A stretch of 64,000 bases of DNA from Devosia sp. 1566 (GTDB taxonomy: Bacteria > Pseudomonadota > Alphaproteobacteria > Rhizobiales > Devosiaceae). Of this stretch, positions 33,370-41,283 are shown one piece after another; the first letter of the stretch is position 1, and every line of letters starts with the position of its first letter. Position numbers and translations under genes: made by a program. The stretch is from the NCBI RefSeq assembly GCF_004005995.1, contig NZ_CP034767.1, forward strand, positions 2,046,001 to 2,110,000, in the 5' to 3' direction. The notes under the pieces were generated by a model. It did not search any database and was not told where the DNA came from. It was given only the letters and a program-made list of their open reading frames with translations.

Positions 33370-34407
33370 ATGGACAATTTCCCGATGCGCTTGGGCGTAC
33401 CCGTCAAGATCATGGGCAAGCCCGATCTTAAGAGCAACGATGCCCGGCGCGCCCAGAACGCCCCGCATCTCAAAGTCTCGCTGGGGTACCTCGACGCCAT
33501 CTTCGATTATCTGGTGGGTCACGGCATTCACATGTACCGCATGAGTTCGGACCTGGCCCCCTATGCCACCCACCCCGACATGCCGCTCTTTCATTCCATG
33601 GTGGCCGACAGCCGCGCCGAGCTTGGCGCCACCGGCGCCAAGGCCCGCCAGCTGGGGCTGCGCCTGTCCTTCCATCCCAGTCAGTTCGTGGTCCTCAACA
33701 GCCCCGATCCGGAGCTCGTGCGCAAAAGCGTCTGGGACCTGACCTCCCAGGCCGAAATGCTCGATGCCATGGAGCTTGGTCCCGAGGCCGTGCTGGTGAT
33801 CCATGTCGGCGGCGTTTACGACGACAAGGAGGCCGCCCGCACCCGTTGGGTGGAAACCTGGAAGAGCCTGCCCGAGCCGGTGCAGCGCCGCCTCGTGCTC
33901 GAACACGACGACCTGCGTTTCTCGGCGGCCGACGTCTTATGGATCCACCAGCATACCGGCGTGCGGCTGATCTTTGACCACCAGCATTTCTGGTGCCTCA
34001 ATCCCGAACATGCCGGCCTGCGCGAAACGCTCACTGCCATTCTGCGCACCTGGCCAGATGGCGTGCGCCCAAAGGTGCACTTCTCCTCCCCCCGCACCGA
34101 GATGCGACAATTGCCGCGCAAGGACAAGAAAACGGGGAAAACCACCATGGTCAATGCCGCGCCGGTCTGGACGGGTCACGCCGATTTCGTCAACCCCTTT
34201 GAGTTCGCCACCTTTATGCGCACGGCGGCCGGGCTCGACTTTGACGTAATGCTGGAAGCCAAGGTCAAGGACCTCGCGCTGATCCGCCTCCGCCCGGACT
34301 TGATCCGCTACGCGCCCGATGTGGCCGAGCGCTTCGGTCTCGTCCAAGCCCTCCAGGCACAACTCGACAGCGAGCAGTCAAGCCTGCTCGAACTCGATCC
34401 AGCCTAA
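33370..34407 (+). CDS. uvsE: UV-damage endonuclease (UVDE)
   Basis: A 345-residue TIM-barrel repair endonuclease that nicks DNA 5' to UV photoproducts and abasic sites, giving an alternative to UvrABC excision. Metal-binding histidine, glutamate and aspartate motifs are seen in order: MYRMSSDLAPYATHPD, LRLSFHPSQFVVLNSP, VLVIHVGGVYDDKEAA, LVLEHDDLRFS, LIFDHQHFWC, KVHFSSPRTE and MLEAKVKDLAL. The ATG at 33370 has GGAGG six bases upstream; a 40-codon extension to 33250 is unlikely. It is divergent from the channel gene, and no other repair gene adjoins. Confidence 0.92.
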   Translation: MDNFPMRLGVPVKIMGKPDLKSNDARRAQNAPHLKVSLGYLDAIFDYLVGHGIHMYRMSSDLAPYATHPDMPLFHSMVADSRAELGATGAKARQLGLRLSFHPSQFVVLNSPDPELVRKSVWDLTSQAEMLDAMELGPEAVLVIHVGGVYDDKEAARTRWVETWKSLPEPVQRRLVLEHDDLRFSAADVLWIHQHTGVRLIFDHQHFWCLNPEHAGLRETLTAILRTWPDGVRPKVHFSSPRTEMRQLPRKDKKTGKTTMVNAAPVWTGHADFVNPFEFATFMRTAAGLDFDVMLEAKVKDLALIRLRPDLIRYAPDVAERFGLVQALQAQLDSEQSSLLELDPA

Positions 34408-34424
34408 CAAGGGACTCGAAGGCT

Positions 34425-34721
34425 TCAGCGCCAGTGCTGGGGCCAATACACGTCATCCCGATAGTCGGCCGGGATCGGCGCCAGCCGGCAGATCGCTGCG
34501 GTGGCCAGGTTGATCTGGTCTTCTATCTGCCGGATCTCGGGTGGCATCTGCCGTCCGGTCACAAATGCCCGCCGGCGCCATTCATCGATCCGCAAGAGGC
34601 GCAAGCGGCGCTCGGCTTCTGCCTCGACATCCTCGGCAAACACCGCATCGCTTGCCACCGGCCGCCGGGCCTTGGCAGGTCTTGTCCAGGCTGCTTCGAA
34701 CACTGCTTCCGAATTGCGCAT
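34425..34721 (-). CDS. Hypothetical protein, about 98 residues
   Basis: I do not recognise this protein. It is charged and helical, with the run VEAEAERRLRLLRIDEWRRRAF in the middle and an aromatic C-terminal end (DDVYWPQHWR). Codon use looks like the neighbours, and AAGG lies before the ATG, with a GTG directly upstream as an alternative start. It is convergent with uvsE with an 18-bp gap. There is no signal peptide or membrane segment. Confidence 0.5.
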   Translation of the reverse strand: MRNSEAVFEAAWTRPAKARRPVASDAVFAEDVEAEAERRLRLLRIDEWRRRAFVTGRQMPPEIRQIEDQINLATAAICRLAPIPADYRDDVYWPQHWR

Positions 34722-34809
34722 CACGACCTTCAGTCTGGCAGCGTTCCAGTGCTGCCCGTCCCGCAGATTGCGATGCGAAGGTTACAAATCTGCAAACGCT
34801 GGGCGGTAA

Positions 34810-35154
34810 CTATTGGGGCGGGGTCTCGTGGTTCTGCGCCGCCTTGCGGTCGCGCCGCTTGCGCCGCCAAGTCGTCCATTTACGCGTGCCAGTCACAATC
34901 ACGGCGTTCACCGGCCCCCGCAAAAACGGCAGATCGATCGCCAGCAGCAGCAAGCCCAGCGGCAGCATCCAGGCCCCCAGCACCGGCAGAAAGCTGAAGA
35001 CGCCGCCAAGGATCAACAACACCCCAAGGGGGATCCGCACCAGTCGCGCTCCGGGCCGTCGAAGCCATTCCAGAGCCCTTGCGGCAAAATTGGGCACGCG
35101 CCGCTCCAACTTGTCGAACTGGCGAAACAGGCGAGCCTTGCTCTTGCCGGACAT
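34810..35154 (-). CDS. Small inner-membrane protein with two transmembrane segments (PGPGW-like)
   Basis: A 114-residue protein: a basic N-terminal helix (FDKLERRVPNFAARALEWLR), two adjacent hydrophobic segments (VRIPLGVLLILGGVFSFLPVLGAWMLPLGLLLLAI) separated by a short turn, and a strongly basic tail (TRKWTTWRRKRRDRK). This is the pattern of the short PGPGW-type membrane proteins found next to unrelated genes in Rhizobiales. The ATG at 35154 has AGGAACG upstream. The role is unknown. Confidence 0.65.
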   Translation of the reverse strand: MSGKSKARLFRQFDKLERRVPNFAARALEWLRRPGARLVRIPLGVLLILGGVFSFLPVLGAWMLPLGLLLLAIDLPFLRGPVNAVIVTGTRKWTTWRRKRRDRKAAQNHETPPQ

Positions 35155-35316
35155 TGGGGCGTTCCTCTGATGTAAACGCCATATCGTGACGCCGCTCACG
35201 CAATCCAAGGGCAGCCCCTGCGGTTCCCTCCTCAGGGTCTGCAAAAAGCGCTGGCGGAACCCCAATCTTTCCCCGGTGTTGTGCAATCAGTTAAAACCAC
35301 GGCGGAGCGTCACCCC

Positions 35317-35628
35317 ATGGCCAATGTAACCGAGCATGCCCTGTCCCGCATCGAAGACCTTACCCGCCAACTGGCGCATCTGCGCAAGGAGCTTTCCGGT
35401 CGTGTCGCCCCTGCCCGCAAGGCGGGCTCGCATGCTTTGCACGATGCGCAGCATCAGGCGGCCGAACTGGCGCAGGATCTGGGTGAGTATGGTTCTGCAG
35501 CCGCCCATCTGCTTGGCCGCCAGGCCCGCCACGCCGGCAAAGCGATCAAGAATGACCCTGTACCACTGGTGGTGGCGCTTGGCACCTTCGTGCTGCTGTC
35601 GTCCCTCTTTGCGCGGCGTCGCCGCTGA
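35317..35628 (+). CDS. ElaB/YqjD (DUF883)-like membrane-anchored protein
   Basis: A 103-residue protein. The first 75 residues are amphipathic helix rich in Ala, Gln and Arg (RIEDLTRQLAHLRKELSG, GKAIKNDP). The C-terminus is a single membrane segment (LVVALGTFVLLSSLFA) followed by RRRR. This tail-anchored design, with a basic end, is that of DUF883 proteins; E. coli members bind ribosomes in stationary phase. The ATG at 35317 follows GGAG by nine bases; a GTG at 35281 is an alternative. Homology beyond the layout is weak. Confidence 0.65.
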   Translation: MANVTEHALSRIEDLTRQLAHLRKELSGRVAPARKAGSHALHDAQHQAAELAQDLGEYGSAAAHLLGRQARHAGKAIKNDPVPLVVALGTFVLLSSLFARRRR

Positions 35629-35735
35629 GGAGGGCACGGTTAACCGGCACTTAACCGCGTTTGGCAGACTTTCCTTAAATATGTTCCGGCATTTTCGGTC
35701 TGGCATGCTTTTGTGCCACACACCGGAGTCCGCCG

Positions 35736-36200
35736 ATGCGCGCTGCCACCAGAACCATTCTGCGCCTCGTCGCCGTAACCGTAGCCGCCTCAACTCTGGG
35801 CGGCTGCAGTTTTTTGGGCATGAGCTTCGGCACTGCCCGGCTCAGCGAAAAAGAATGCCTGATGCGCGCGATGTATTTCGAGTCCAACCGCTCGAGCTCT
35901 GAAGGCATGCTGGCGGTTGGTACCGTGGTAATGAACCGGGTCAATGACCCCCGCTATCCCAAGTCGGTCTGTGGCGTCGTCGGCCAACCCAAGCAATTCG
36001 CCCAGGGCGTGCTCAGCCGGAAGATGACGGACTCCGGCGCGATCCTGGCCGCCCAAACGGCCGACCAGGTCATGCGGGGAGCCCGCCACCCCGGGGTGCG
36101 GGGCGCCAAGCACTTCCACACCGCCGGGCTGCGCTTCCCCTACAACAACATGCACTATGTGCTCGAAGCGGGCGGCAACGAGTTCTACGAGAAGTACTGA
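35736..36200 (+). CDS. SleB-like cell-wall hydrolase, lipoprotein
   Basis: A 154-residue exported protein. Residues 1-24 form a lipoprotein signal with the lipobox LGGC. The rest is the Hydrolase_2 (SleB) domain: CLMRAMYFESNRSSSEGMLAVGTVVMNRVNDPRYP, with the family's catalytic-type glutamate in YFES, then VCGVVGQPKQFA and a late FHTAGLRFPY block. SleB-type enzymes are lytic transglycosylases or amidases of peptidoglycan. Attachment to the inner leaflet of the outer membrane is expected. It has its own promoter region and is convergent with the DUF2076 gene. Confidence 0.87.
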   Translation: MRAATRTILRLVAVTVAASTLGGCSFLGMSFGTARLSEKECLMRAMYFESNRSSSEGMLAVGTVVMNRVNDPRYPKSVCGVVGQPKQFAQGVLSRKMTDSGAILAAQTADQVMRGARHPGVRGAKHFHTAGLRFPYNNMHYVLEAGGNEFYEKY

Positions 36201-36203
36201 CTC

Positions 36204-36791
36204 CTAGAATTCGCCGCCAATATCGAAGTCGGAGTCGTCACCGCCTCCAAAATCCTGCTCAGCATCTTGCTCGCTGCCGTTATCCCCGCCCGGCTCATCG
36301 GCGTTAAGCTCTCCGGCGTGAGCATCGCCCGAAAACATCCCGGCAATCGCACTGCCCAGCAAAACGCCACCGGTTATGCCAAGCGCCGTTTGCGCGGCGC
36401 CGGCCAGAAAGCCGCCGCCCCCGCCCATCCCTGGGCTGCGGCGCTCCTGGTAGTCACCACTGTCGCGTCGGCCCCAAGGCCCCTGCCGATTGTTTTGCGG
36501 CCCACTAGGTCGGTTTGCGTCGCCAAACACGCCGCCGAGAAACCCGCCGCCCGAACCGCGCTGCGCCTGTGCCAATTCAGCTTCCAGTTGCTCGATGCGC
36601 TCCTGGGCGCCTTCCAGGGCGCGCTCCTGCACGATGATGGTTTGCGCCATGTAGTAGGGCGAAGCCGGCGCTTCGGTCAGCCGCTGCCGGATCAGCATTT
36701 CGGCTTCCCGGTCCCGGGGCGGGCTGTTGCGCGCCACCTGCTCGATGCGCTCGAACAAGCCGTCAATCGCGTAGCGGTCTTCGGAGTTCAT
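36204..36791 (-). CDS. DUF2076-family protein
   Basis: A 195-residue protein starting MNSEDRYAIDGLFERIEQVA, the family signature. It continues with PASPYYMAQTIIVQERALEGAQERIEQLEAELAQAQ (coiled coil), a Gly-rich stretch, then a hydrophobic glycine-zipper-like segment (FLAGAAQTALGITGGVLLGSAIAGMF) and a very acidic Gly/Asp tail. DUF2076 proteins are annotated as periplasmic ligand-binding sensors, but there is no signal peptide here and the function is unproven. The ATG at 36791 follows GGGAGAG. Confidence 0.8.
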   Translation of the reverse strand: MNSEDRYAIDGLFERIEQVARNSPPRDREAEMLIRQRLTEAPASPYYMAQTIIVQERALEGAQERIEQLEAELAQAQRGSGGGFLGGVFGDANRPSGPQNNRQGPWGRRDSGDYQERRSPGMGGGGGFLAGAAQTALGITGGVLLGSAIAGMFSGDAHAGELNADEPGGDNGSEQDAEQDFGGGDDSDFDIGGEF

Positions 36792-36871
36792 GCTGACTCT
36801 CCCTTTCTGGATCAACAGGGAGGAAATGGTCACGCCGGGCAAGCGTTGCAACCATGCGACAAAGCGATGCC

Positions 36872-37537
36872 TCAGGCGCCGAAGCTGAACCCGAACACAT
36901 GGCCGAGCACGAACAAGGCGCTCCACAGCAATGCCAGCGTAACGCCCCAAACAATCACCACCGCCGCGACGGCGCAGAACATGCCGATGAGGATCCACAC
37001 CCCATCCCGTTGCAACACGCCCAGCGACAACACACAAATGGTGAAAGCCGGCAGCATATTTCCCAGTGGGATGGGCAAGAAGAGGATGATGGACAACAAT
37101 AGGCACACAGCACCAACCACATATTCCGCCGGTGGTCGGGCCAGCATCTGCAGCCGTGGTCGCATCAGGCGTTCCGCCTTGCCGAGCCACGGCGCCGCCA
37201 GATTGGCCACCTTCTCGAACTCGGTGCGGGACAAGGAGCGATTGGTGATCACCTTGGGCAGCCATGGCCGCTGGCCGAGCATGAGCTGGAACGCCAGGAA
37301 AATCAGCGGAGCCCCGAGCACCGCGGAGACACCGGGAGGCACCGGGATGGCATTGGGAACCGCGAACAGGAACATCAGTGCCCCGCTCGCCCGATGCTGC
37401 AGAGCTTGCAGCAGATCCCCGATGGAGATCCGCTCACGTTCCGCATTCTGGGCGATGCCAAGCAGGATTGCAGATAATGGTTCCGGCGCGTCGGGCGCGG
37501 GATCTGCAGCTATTTCGATGGTCCGATCCTGGGTTAT
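36872..37537 (-). CDS. ExoD-like exopolysaccharide synthesis membrane protein, start codon missing from its frame
   Basis: The frame encodes an ExoD-family membrane protein: ERERISIGDLLQALQHRASG, then LMFLFAVPNAIPVPPGVSAV and LGAPLIFLAFQLMLGQRPWLP, and later four hydrophobic segments. ExoD in rhizobia affects exopolysaccharide and alkali tolerance. The family's N-terminal block reaches back to about 37437, yet no ATG, GTG or TTG occurs in frame before the ATG at 37375, which would cut away that block. An ATG with AAAGG upstream sits at 37542-37540 but in another frame, two bases before this one. So either one base is missing right after the start codon, or translation begins at a rare codon (ATA at 37537). 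I give the open-frame limit as the end. Confidence 0.65.
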   Translation of the reverse strand: MTQDRTIEIAADPAPDAPEPLSAILLGIAQNAERERISIGDLLQALQHRASGALMFLFAVPNAIPVPPGVSAVLGAPLIFLAFQLMLGQRPWLPKVITNRSLSRTEFEKVANLAAPWLGKAERLMRPRLQMLARPPAEYVVGAVCLLLSIILFLPIPLGNMLPAFTICVLSLGVLQRDGVWILIGMFCAVAAVVIVWGVTLALLWSALFVLGHVFGFSFGA

Positions 37538-37637
37538 GGCATTCGCCTTTCGCTTGGGTCCGAACCCATACTGTCCCGCCCAAAATCAAAACGCCAGTGG
37601 CTTGTCAGCCGTAGGCCGATTTCTGCTTGGGTGGCAG

Positions 37638-38384
37638 TTAATTGCGGCGAATGTCGTTGTAGTCCTTGGTCACCGGCTTGCCCCGGAAGGTCACCCAGAA
37701 AAAGTTCAGCGTATAGGTGCCCGCGGTGCGGAACACGCCTTCCTTTTCCAGCCGCCGGCCCGATGTCTTCATCTTGAGGGCGAAGGTCCATTTCACGCCA
37801 CCAACCTTGGACAAGCGCACCGCCACGTCGGTATCCTCGCCAAAGAACTGGATCGAGCGGTCATAACCGCCGACCTGGGCCCAGGCAGCCCGCTTAAACA
37901 CGAAATTGCCGCCCTGCACCACCGATCCAACGCGCAGGATGAAGCGATTAACGATGTAGATGAGGTAGGTCAGCCCATAAAAGGCATTCACGAGTGCGCG
38001 GTTGAACCAGCTCATGTCGTAATAGATATAGGGCCCACTAAGGCAGACAAGCTTGGGGTCTTTGCCGAATTCGCGCAGCACCGTATCGATCCAGCCCTCG
38101 GGCACCATCGTATCGCTGTCGATATTGGCAATCAGTTCGGCGTTCGTGGCGTTGAAGCCAGCATCGCGTGCATTGACAAGACCCTTTTTGGGCTCATCCA
38201 CCACGCGCACCGTGGGGAAGCTGCGCGCGATCTCGCCGGTGCGGTCGGTCGAGGCATTATTGACCACGATGATTTCGGCATCGGCACCGGAGCGGGCAAT
38301 CTCCGCCACCACCGATTCCAGGCACTTACCGATCAGCGCTTCTTCGTTATAGGCCGGAATAACAAAGGCCAACTTCATGGACAT
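37638..38384 (-). CDS. Glycosyltransferase family 2
   Basis: A 248-residue GT-A glycosyltransferase: KLAFVIPAYNEEALIGKCLESV, EIIVVNNASTDRTGEIA, VDEPKKGLVNARDAGF, and the metal-binding region LIANIDSDTMVPEGWID. A late GGNFVFKRAAWAQVGGYD and FFGEDTDVAVRL carry the E-D catalytic-base pattern. A hydrophobic stretch in the middle (NAFYGLTYLIYIVNRFIL) suggests membrane association. It stands away from the main polysaccharide cluster, one gene from exoD. Product unknown. Confidence 0.85.
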   Translation of the reverse strand: MSMKLAFVIPAYNEEALIGKCLESVVAEIARSGADAEIIVVNNASTDRTGEIARSFPTVRVVDEPKKGLVNARDAGFNATNAELIANIDSDTMVPEGWIDTVLREFGKDPKLVCLSGPYIYYDMSWFNRALVNAFYGLTYLIYIVNRFILRVGSVVQGGNFVFKRAAWAQVGGYDRSIQFFGEDTDVAVRLSKVGGVKWTFALKMKTSGRRLEKEGVFRTAGTYTLNFFWVTFRGKPVTKDYNDIRRN

Positions 38385-38508
38385 GCCCCTTTTTGCGCAC
38401 TGGCGCCGGGCCTTGGATTAGCCGCTGCCGTGCGCCAGAGCAACAAGCACCGCTGCCGCAGCAATGCTCGCTGCTGGTTTGCCCACCAAAAGCGGCTATG
38501 TTGACCTC

Positions 38509-39045
38509 ATGACCCGCTTCGCGCCCGCCATTGCCCTCCTGCTTGTTACCGGCAGCACGATCCTGATCTCCGGCGCCCTTGCCGATGGCCGGGGTGATTG
38601 GCACGGCTATGCGTGGCAGAGCATCAAGGTGGCCGACTGCGTTCCGCAGCCCACCGGCACTCTCGCCTGCCCGCACTTTCACGAAAAGTGGGATTGGAAA
38701 CGCGACCAATGGGTCGATATCACCATCACGCTTGATCGGGACCGCCAAACCCTGCATCTGCGCCAGCAGCTGAGCGACAATGACCGGCGCGACACCGACT
38801 ATGTCTGCGTCACCGCCGTGGTGGTCGACGCCGAAGGCCACAACCTGGCTGTGCATCACCAGAACTGGCTGATACACGGTGGACAAAGCCGCGCAGCCGA
38901 TTTCACCTATGCCAGCCCGCGTCTGCCGACGGCCACCAGCATCCAGATCGGCTCCAAGCAATGCCGCGACGGGGCCGGCCAGGACGACGATGCTTATGCC
39001 ACCGTGCTGGCCCGCCTGGCCGAAGCACCAGGCCCTCATGGTTAA
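38509..39045 (+). CDS. Exported hypothetical protein
   Basis: A 178-residue protein I do not recognise. The ATG at 38509 begins a good signal peptide (TRFAPAIALLLVTGSTILISGALA). The mature part has pairs of cysteines (DCVPQPTGTLACPHF; DYVCVTAVVV; SKQC) that could form disulphides and an alternating beta pattern (WVDITITLDRDRQTLHLRQQL). No catalytic motif is evident. It is divergent from the GT2 gene and upstream of the BTLCP protease gene by about 100 bp. Confidence 0.6.
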   Translation: MTRFAPAIALLLVTGSTILISGALADGRGDWHGYAWQSIKVADCVPQPTGTLACPHFHEKWDWKRDQWVDITITLDRDRQTLHLRQQLSDNDRRDTDYVCVTAVVVDAEGHNLAVHHQNWLIHGGQSRAADFTYASPRLPTATSIQIGSKQCRDGAGQDDDAYATVLARLAEAPGPHG

Positions 39046-39151
39046 CCAGTCCCTGCTTCAATCGATAAAACTCGCATAAAAACTACTCGGCAGTTTTCGG
39101 ACCGGTGCAAGCGGCGCCTTCTAGTTTGGTCTCCATCGAGGAGATCACGCA

Positions 39152-39772
39152 ATGCACCGCACCAAAATGGCTCTAGTTTCAGCCTTGCTCACCCTGGCCT
39201 TCGGCCTGGGAGCGGTGCCCGCCCAGGCGCTCGATCTCACCAATGTTGCTTATGTGCAAACCGCCACCGCTCCAACGAGCATCCCGGTCGGCCATGCCGA
39301 GTTCTGTGCCTCACGCCCCGCCGAGTGCAGGCCCAACACCGAAGTGGTCGCTGCCATGCCGTTGACCCCGGCGCGCTGGCAGCAGCTGCTCGATGTGAAC
39401 ACCAACATCAACACCACGATTGTTCCGGTCACTGACGAGATCCTCTACCAAGTCAGCGAATTCTGGACCTACCCCAATGGCTATGGTGACTGCGAAGACT
39501 TCGCCCTCGCCAAGCGCCGCGACCTGATCAAGGCCGGCTGGCCCGCCAGCACGCTGCTGATCACTGTGGTTCGGGAAGCCAACGGCAACGGCCATGCCGT
39601 TCTCACCGTCCGCACCGATCGTGGTGACCTTGTGCTGGACAATCAGGACGGCGATGTGCGGCTGTGGAGCGAAACGCCCTATCAGTTCATCAAGCGCCAG
39701 GCGCAGGACAATCCGGGTCAGTGGGTGGACATGATCGACAGCCGCGAAATGATCATCGCCGCCGTCAACTAG
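39152..39772 (+). CDS. Transglutaminase-like cysteine peptidase (BTLCP, LapG-like)
   Basis: A 206-residue periplasmic protein with a signal peptide (residues 1-26, ending AQA). The catalytic triad of the bacterial transglutaminase-like family is visible: Cys in NGYGDCEDFALAKRRDL, His in NGNGHAVLTVRT and Asp in LVLDNQDGDVR. LapG-type members cut large surface adhesins when c-di-GMP is low; many Rhizobiales carry stand-alone members with unknown targets. Neither LapD nor a giant adhesin lies nearby. A strong terminator follows. Confidence 0.85.
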   Translation: MHRTKMALVSALLTLAFGLGAVPAQALDLTNVAYVQTATAPTSIPVGHAEFCASRPAECRPNTEVVAAMPLTPARWQQLLDVNTNINTTIVPVTDEILYQVSEFWTYPNGYGDCEDFALAKRRDLIKAGWPASTLLITVVREANGNGHAVLTVRTDRGDLVLDNQDGDVRLWSETPYQFIKRQAQDNPGQWVDMIDSREMIIAAVN

Positions 39773-39793
39773 CCCCGGCAACAGCCAACAAAA

Positions 39794-39822
39794 GGGCCCG
39801 CTTCAGCCGTGAAGCGGGCCTT
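39794..39822 (+). terminator. Rho-independent terminator behind the BTLCP gene
   Basis: GGCCCGCTTCA at 39795-39805 pairs perfectly with TGAAGCGGGCC at 39810-39820 around a GCCG loop, followed by a short TT. An A-run precedes the stem, so it also works for the opposite strand, which matches the convergent gene at 39846. Confidence 0.8.
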
Positions 39823-39845
39823 CGTAATTCAATCTACTTGTCCCG

Positions 39846-40163
39846 TCAGAACCGGACGGCGACGTAGATGCTCATGAACAACAACCCCGTCACGAACGCC
39901 CAACCAAAGGCAACCATCGCCCCTACCAGCGCCGAGCCGACAGAGATATGGCCGCTGTCGCGCTCAAGGCCCATCTGCAACATGATATAGGGGCCGCACA
40001 CAAAGCTCATCACCAGATGTCCCAGCGACACCGGCAATGTTGGGCCATCGACGCGAAGCAGCGCCTGCTCCCGCGCCAGCCATTGATAAAGGTGGGTACC
40101 GGCGCCGGCCACGCACAGCCCCACCCCAATTATGAACCCTGCCAGCAGCAATTCACTCGACAT
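39846..40163 (-). CDS. Small integral membrane protein, three predicted segments
   Basis: A 105-residue hydrophobic protein with segments near 5-27 (LLLAGFIIGVGLCVAGAG), 47-65 (LGHLVMSFVCGPYIMLQMGL) and 78-103 (ALVGAMVAFGWAFVTGLLFMSIYV). It resembles unnamed short membrane proteins of Rhizobiales; no function is known to me. I took the ATG at 40163, since upstream residues to 40283 are basic and unconvincing. It is convergent with the BTLCP gene and divergent from the next. Confidence 0.6.
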   Translation of the reverse strand: MSSELLLAGFIIGVGLCVAGAGTHLYQWLAREQALLRVDGPTLPVSLGHLVMSFVCGPYIMLQMGLERDSGHISVGSALVGAMVAFGWAFVTGLLFMSIYVAVRF

Positions 40164-40277
40164 GTTTCGTGTCCCGCCCGGACCGGGCCAAGCCCCGGTC
40201 ATTAACCTTCCATTAAGCATATTGCGCGTCCAATGCGCTGTCACCCCGATCCTTAACACCTGGTTAATGCTGTCCAC

Positions 40278-40961
40278 ATGCAAACACGCTCAGCCTCGAC
40301 CGCCATGTCCCAGGCCCCCTCGGTGGCCTATAATCTTGCCGGGATCGCGGTTCTGGTCTTGTTGCTGGCGGTAGGCGCGGCCTATCTGCTCGACGGCTTC
40401 ACCAGGGCTTCTGCACCCGCCCAGCCGAGCCTTGCTGACGGGAATACGATTCGTCAGACCATTTCAGGACGTGAACTCACCATACCGGCGTCATGGTTCC
40501 GTTACGGGGAGCCAGTTCACGGTGGCTTTACCGACCAGATCGATCTGCGGGTGATGTTTGCGCCCCAAGGCGCGGGCAAAGCCTTGCCCGTCGACATTTC
40601 TCTGGTGCCCCGCAGTCGCGCTCGCACCAGCAGCACCTTGCTGGACGCAGTCTATCTGCACCAGTTCGGGGATGACACACTAGCGGGGGTTCCGGGTCTT
40701 GTCGGCAAGCCCCTGGGGATGGGTCAGGGCTATATGGGGGAAAGCGTCTGGTATGACGCGCTCTCGCCCAACCCATTCGTAGCCAAATGCGCCGAGCCGG
40801 TGGAAGCGGGTACACCGCCCCGCTGCCTGCGCACGGTTTATCTCGGGTCCGGCATCGCTGCCGTCTATGCATTTGACGCCACGATCCTTGGATCGTGGCG
40901 CCTGTTCGATGCGGAAATGCGGCGCTGGCTCGAGCCGATCGGCGCCTGGCAGAACGGCTAA
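40278..40961 (+). CDS. Hypothetical membrane-anchored protein
   Basis: A 227-residue protein with one membrane segment near residues 19-42 (LAGIAVLVLLLAVGAAYLL) and a periplasmic-looking domain of about 180 residues. That domain begins ISGRELTIPASWFRYGEPVHGGFTDQIDLRV and has a possible disulphide (AKCAEP and PPRCLR). I know it only as an unnamed family in Rhizobiales. It has its own promoter region, shared with the divergent small membrane protein gene. Confidence 0.62.
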   Translation: MQTRSASTAMSQAPSVAYNLAGIAVLVLLLAVGAAYLLDGFTRASAPAQPSLADGNTIRQTISGRELTIPASWFRYGEPVHGGFTDQIDLRVMFAPQGAGKALPVDISLVPRSRARTSSTLLDAVYLHQFGDDTLAGVPGLVGKPLGMGQGYMGESVWYDALSPNPFVAKCAEPVEAGTPPRCLRTVYLGSGIAAVYAFDATILGSWRLFDAEMRRWLEPIGAWQNG

Positions 40962-40966
40962 AAAAC

Positions 40967-41185
40967 CTAGTTCACTTCATCCAGGTCGATATCGAGGATC
41001 GACATGTTGAAGATATAGGATTTGTCGCCGTCTTCGTCGTCGGCATGGATCAGCCCGATCGACTCATCGCCGATAAACACCTCAACGGAGTCGTTGAGCT
41101 TGGGACGCGGGCGCACGTCGATATTCTTGTTGCCGAACTTGGTTTGCAGGAACTTCTGCAGCTTGATGATCTCGGGATGGTTCAC
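40967..41185 (-). CDS. DUF3126-family protein
   Basis: A 72-residue acidic protein reading LQKFLQTKFGNKNIDVRPRP and GLIHADDEDGDKSYIFNMSILDIDL, which is the DUF3126 signature. The family is nearly restricted to alphaproteobacteria and habitually lies just behind cysE, as here (gap about 100 bp). Its function is unknown; the conserved pairing hints at a link to cysteine synthesis. Confidence 0.85.
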   Translation of the reverse strand: MNHPEIIKLQKFLQTKFGNKNIDVRPRPKLNDSVEVFIGDESIGLIHADDEDGDKSYIFNMSILDIDLDEVN

Positions 41186-41283
41186 GGGCGTGGTGTCCTG
41201 CTGATTGGTGTTGGCCGCAATCTAGTCAGGAGACAAACGCGCACAACCCCGCCTGGTGGCATTTTAGCGGTAACAATCGCCAC

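Noticed and set aside
35155..35286. Longer start of the PGPGW-like protein at 35286
   Set aside because: The extension overlaps the divergent gene region and lacks conservation-like features; the ATG at 35154 has a proper ribosome site.
36267..38504. Plus-strand open frame of 745 codons, the longest in the window
   Set aside because: It runs antisense to three recognisable minus-strand proteins (DUF2076, ExoD-like, GT2). Its own translation has no domain and is His/Pro/Arg-rich.
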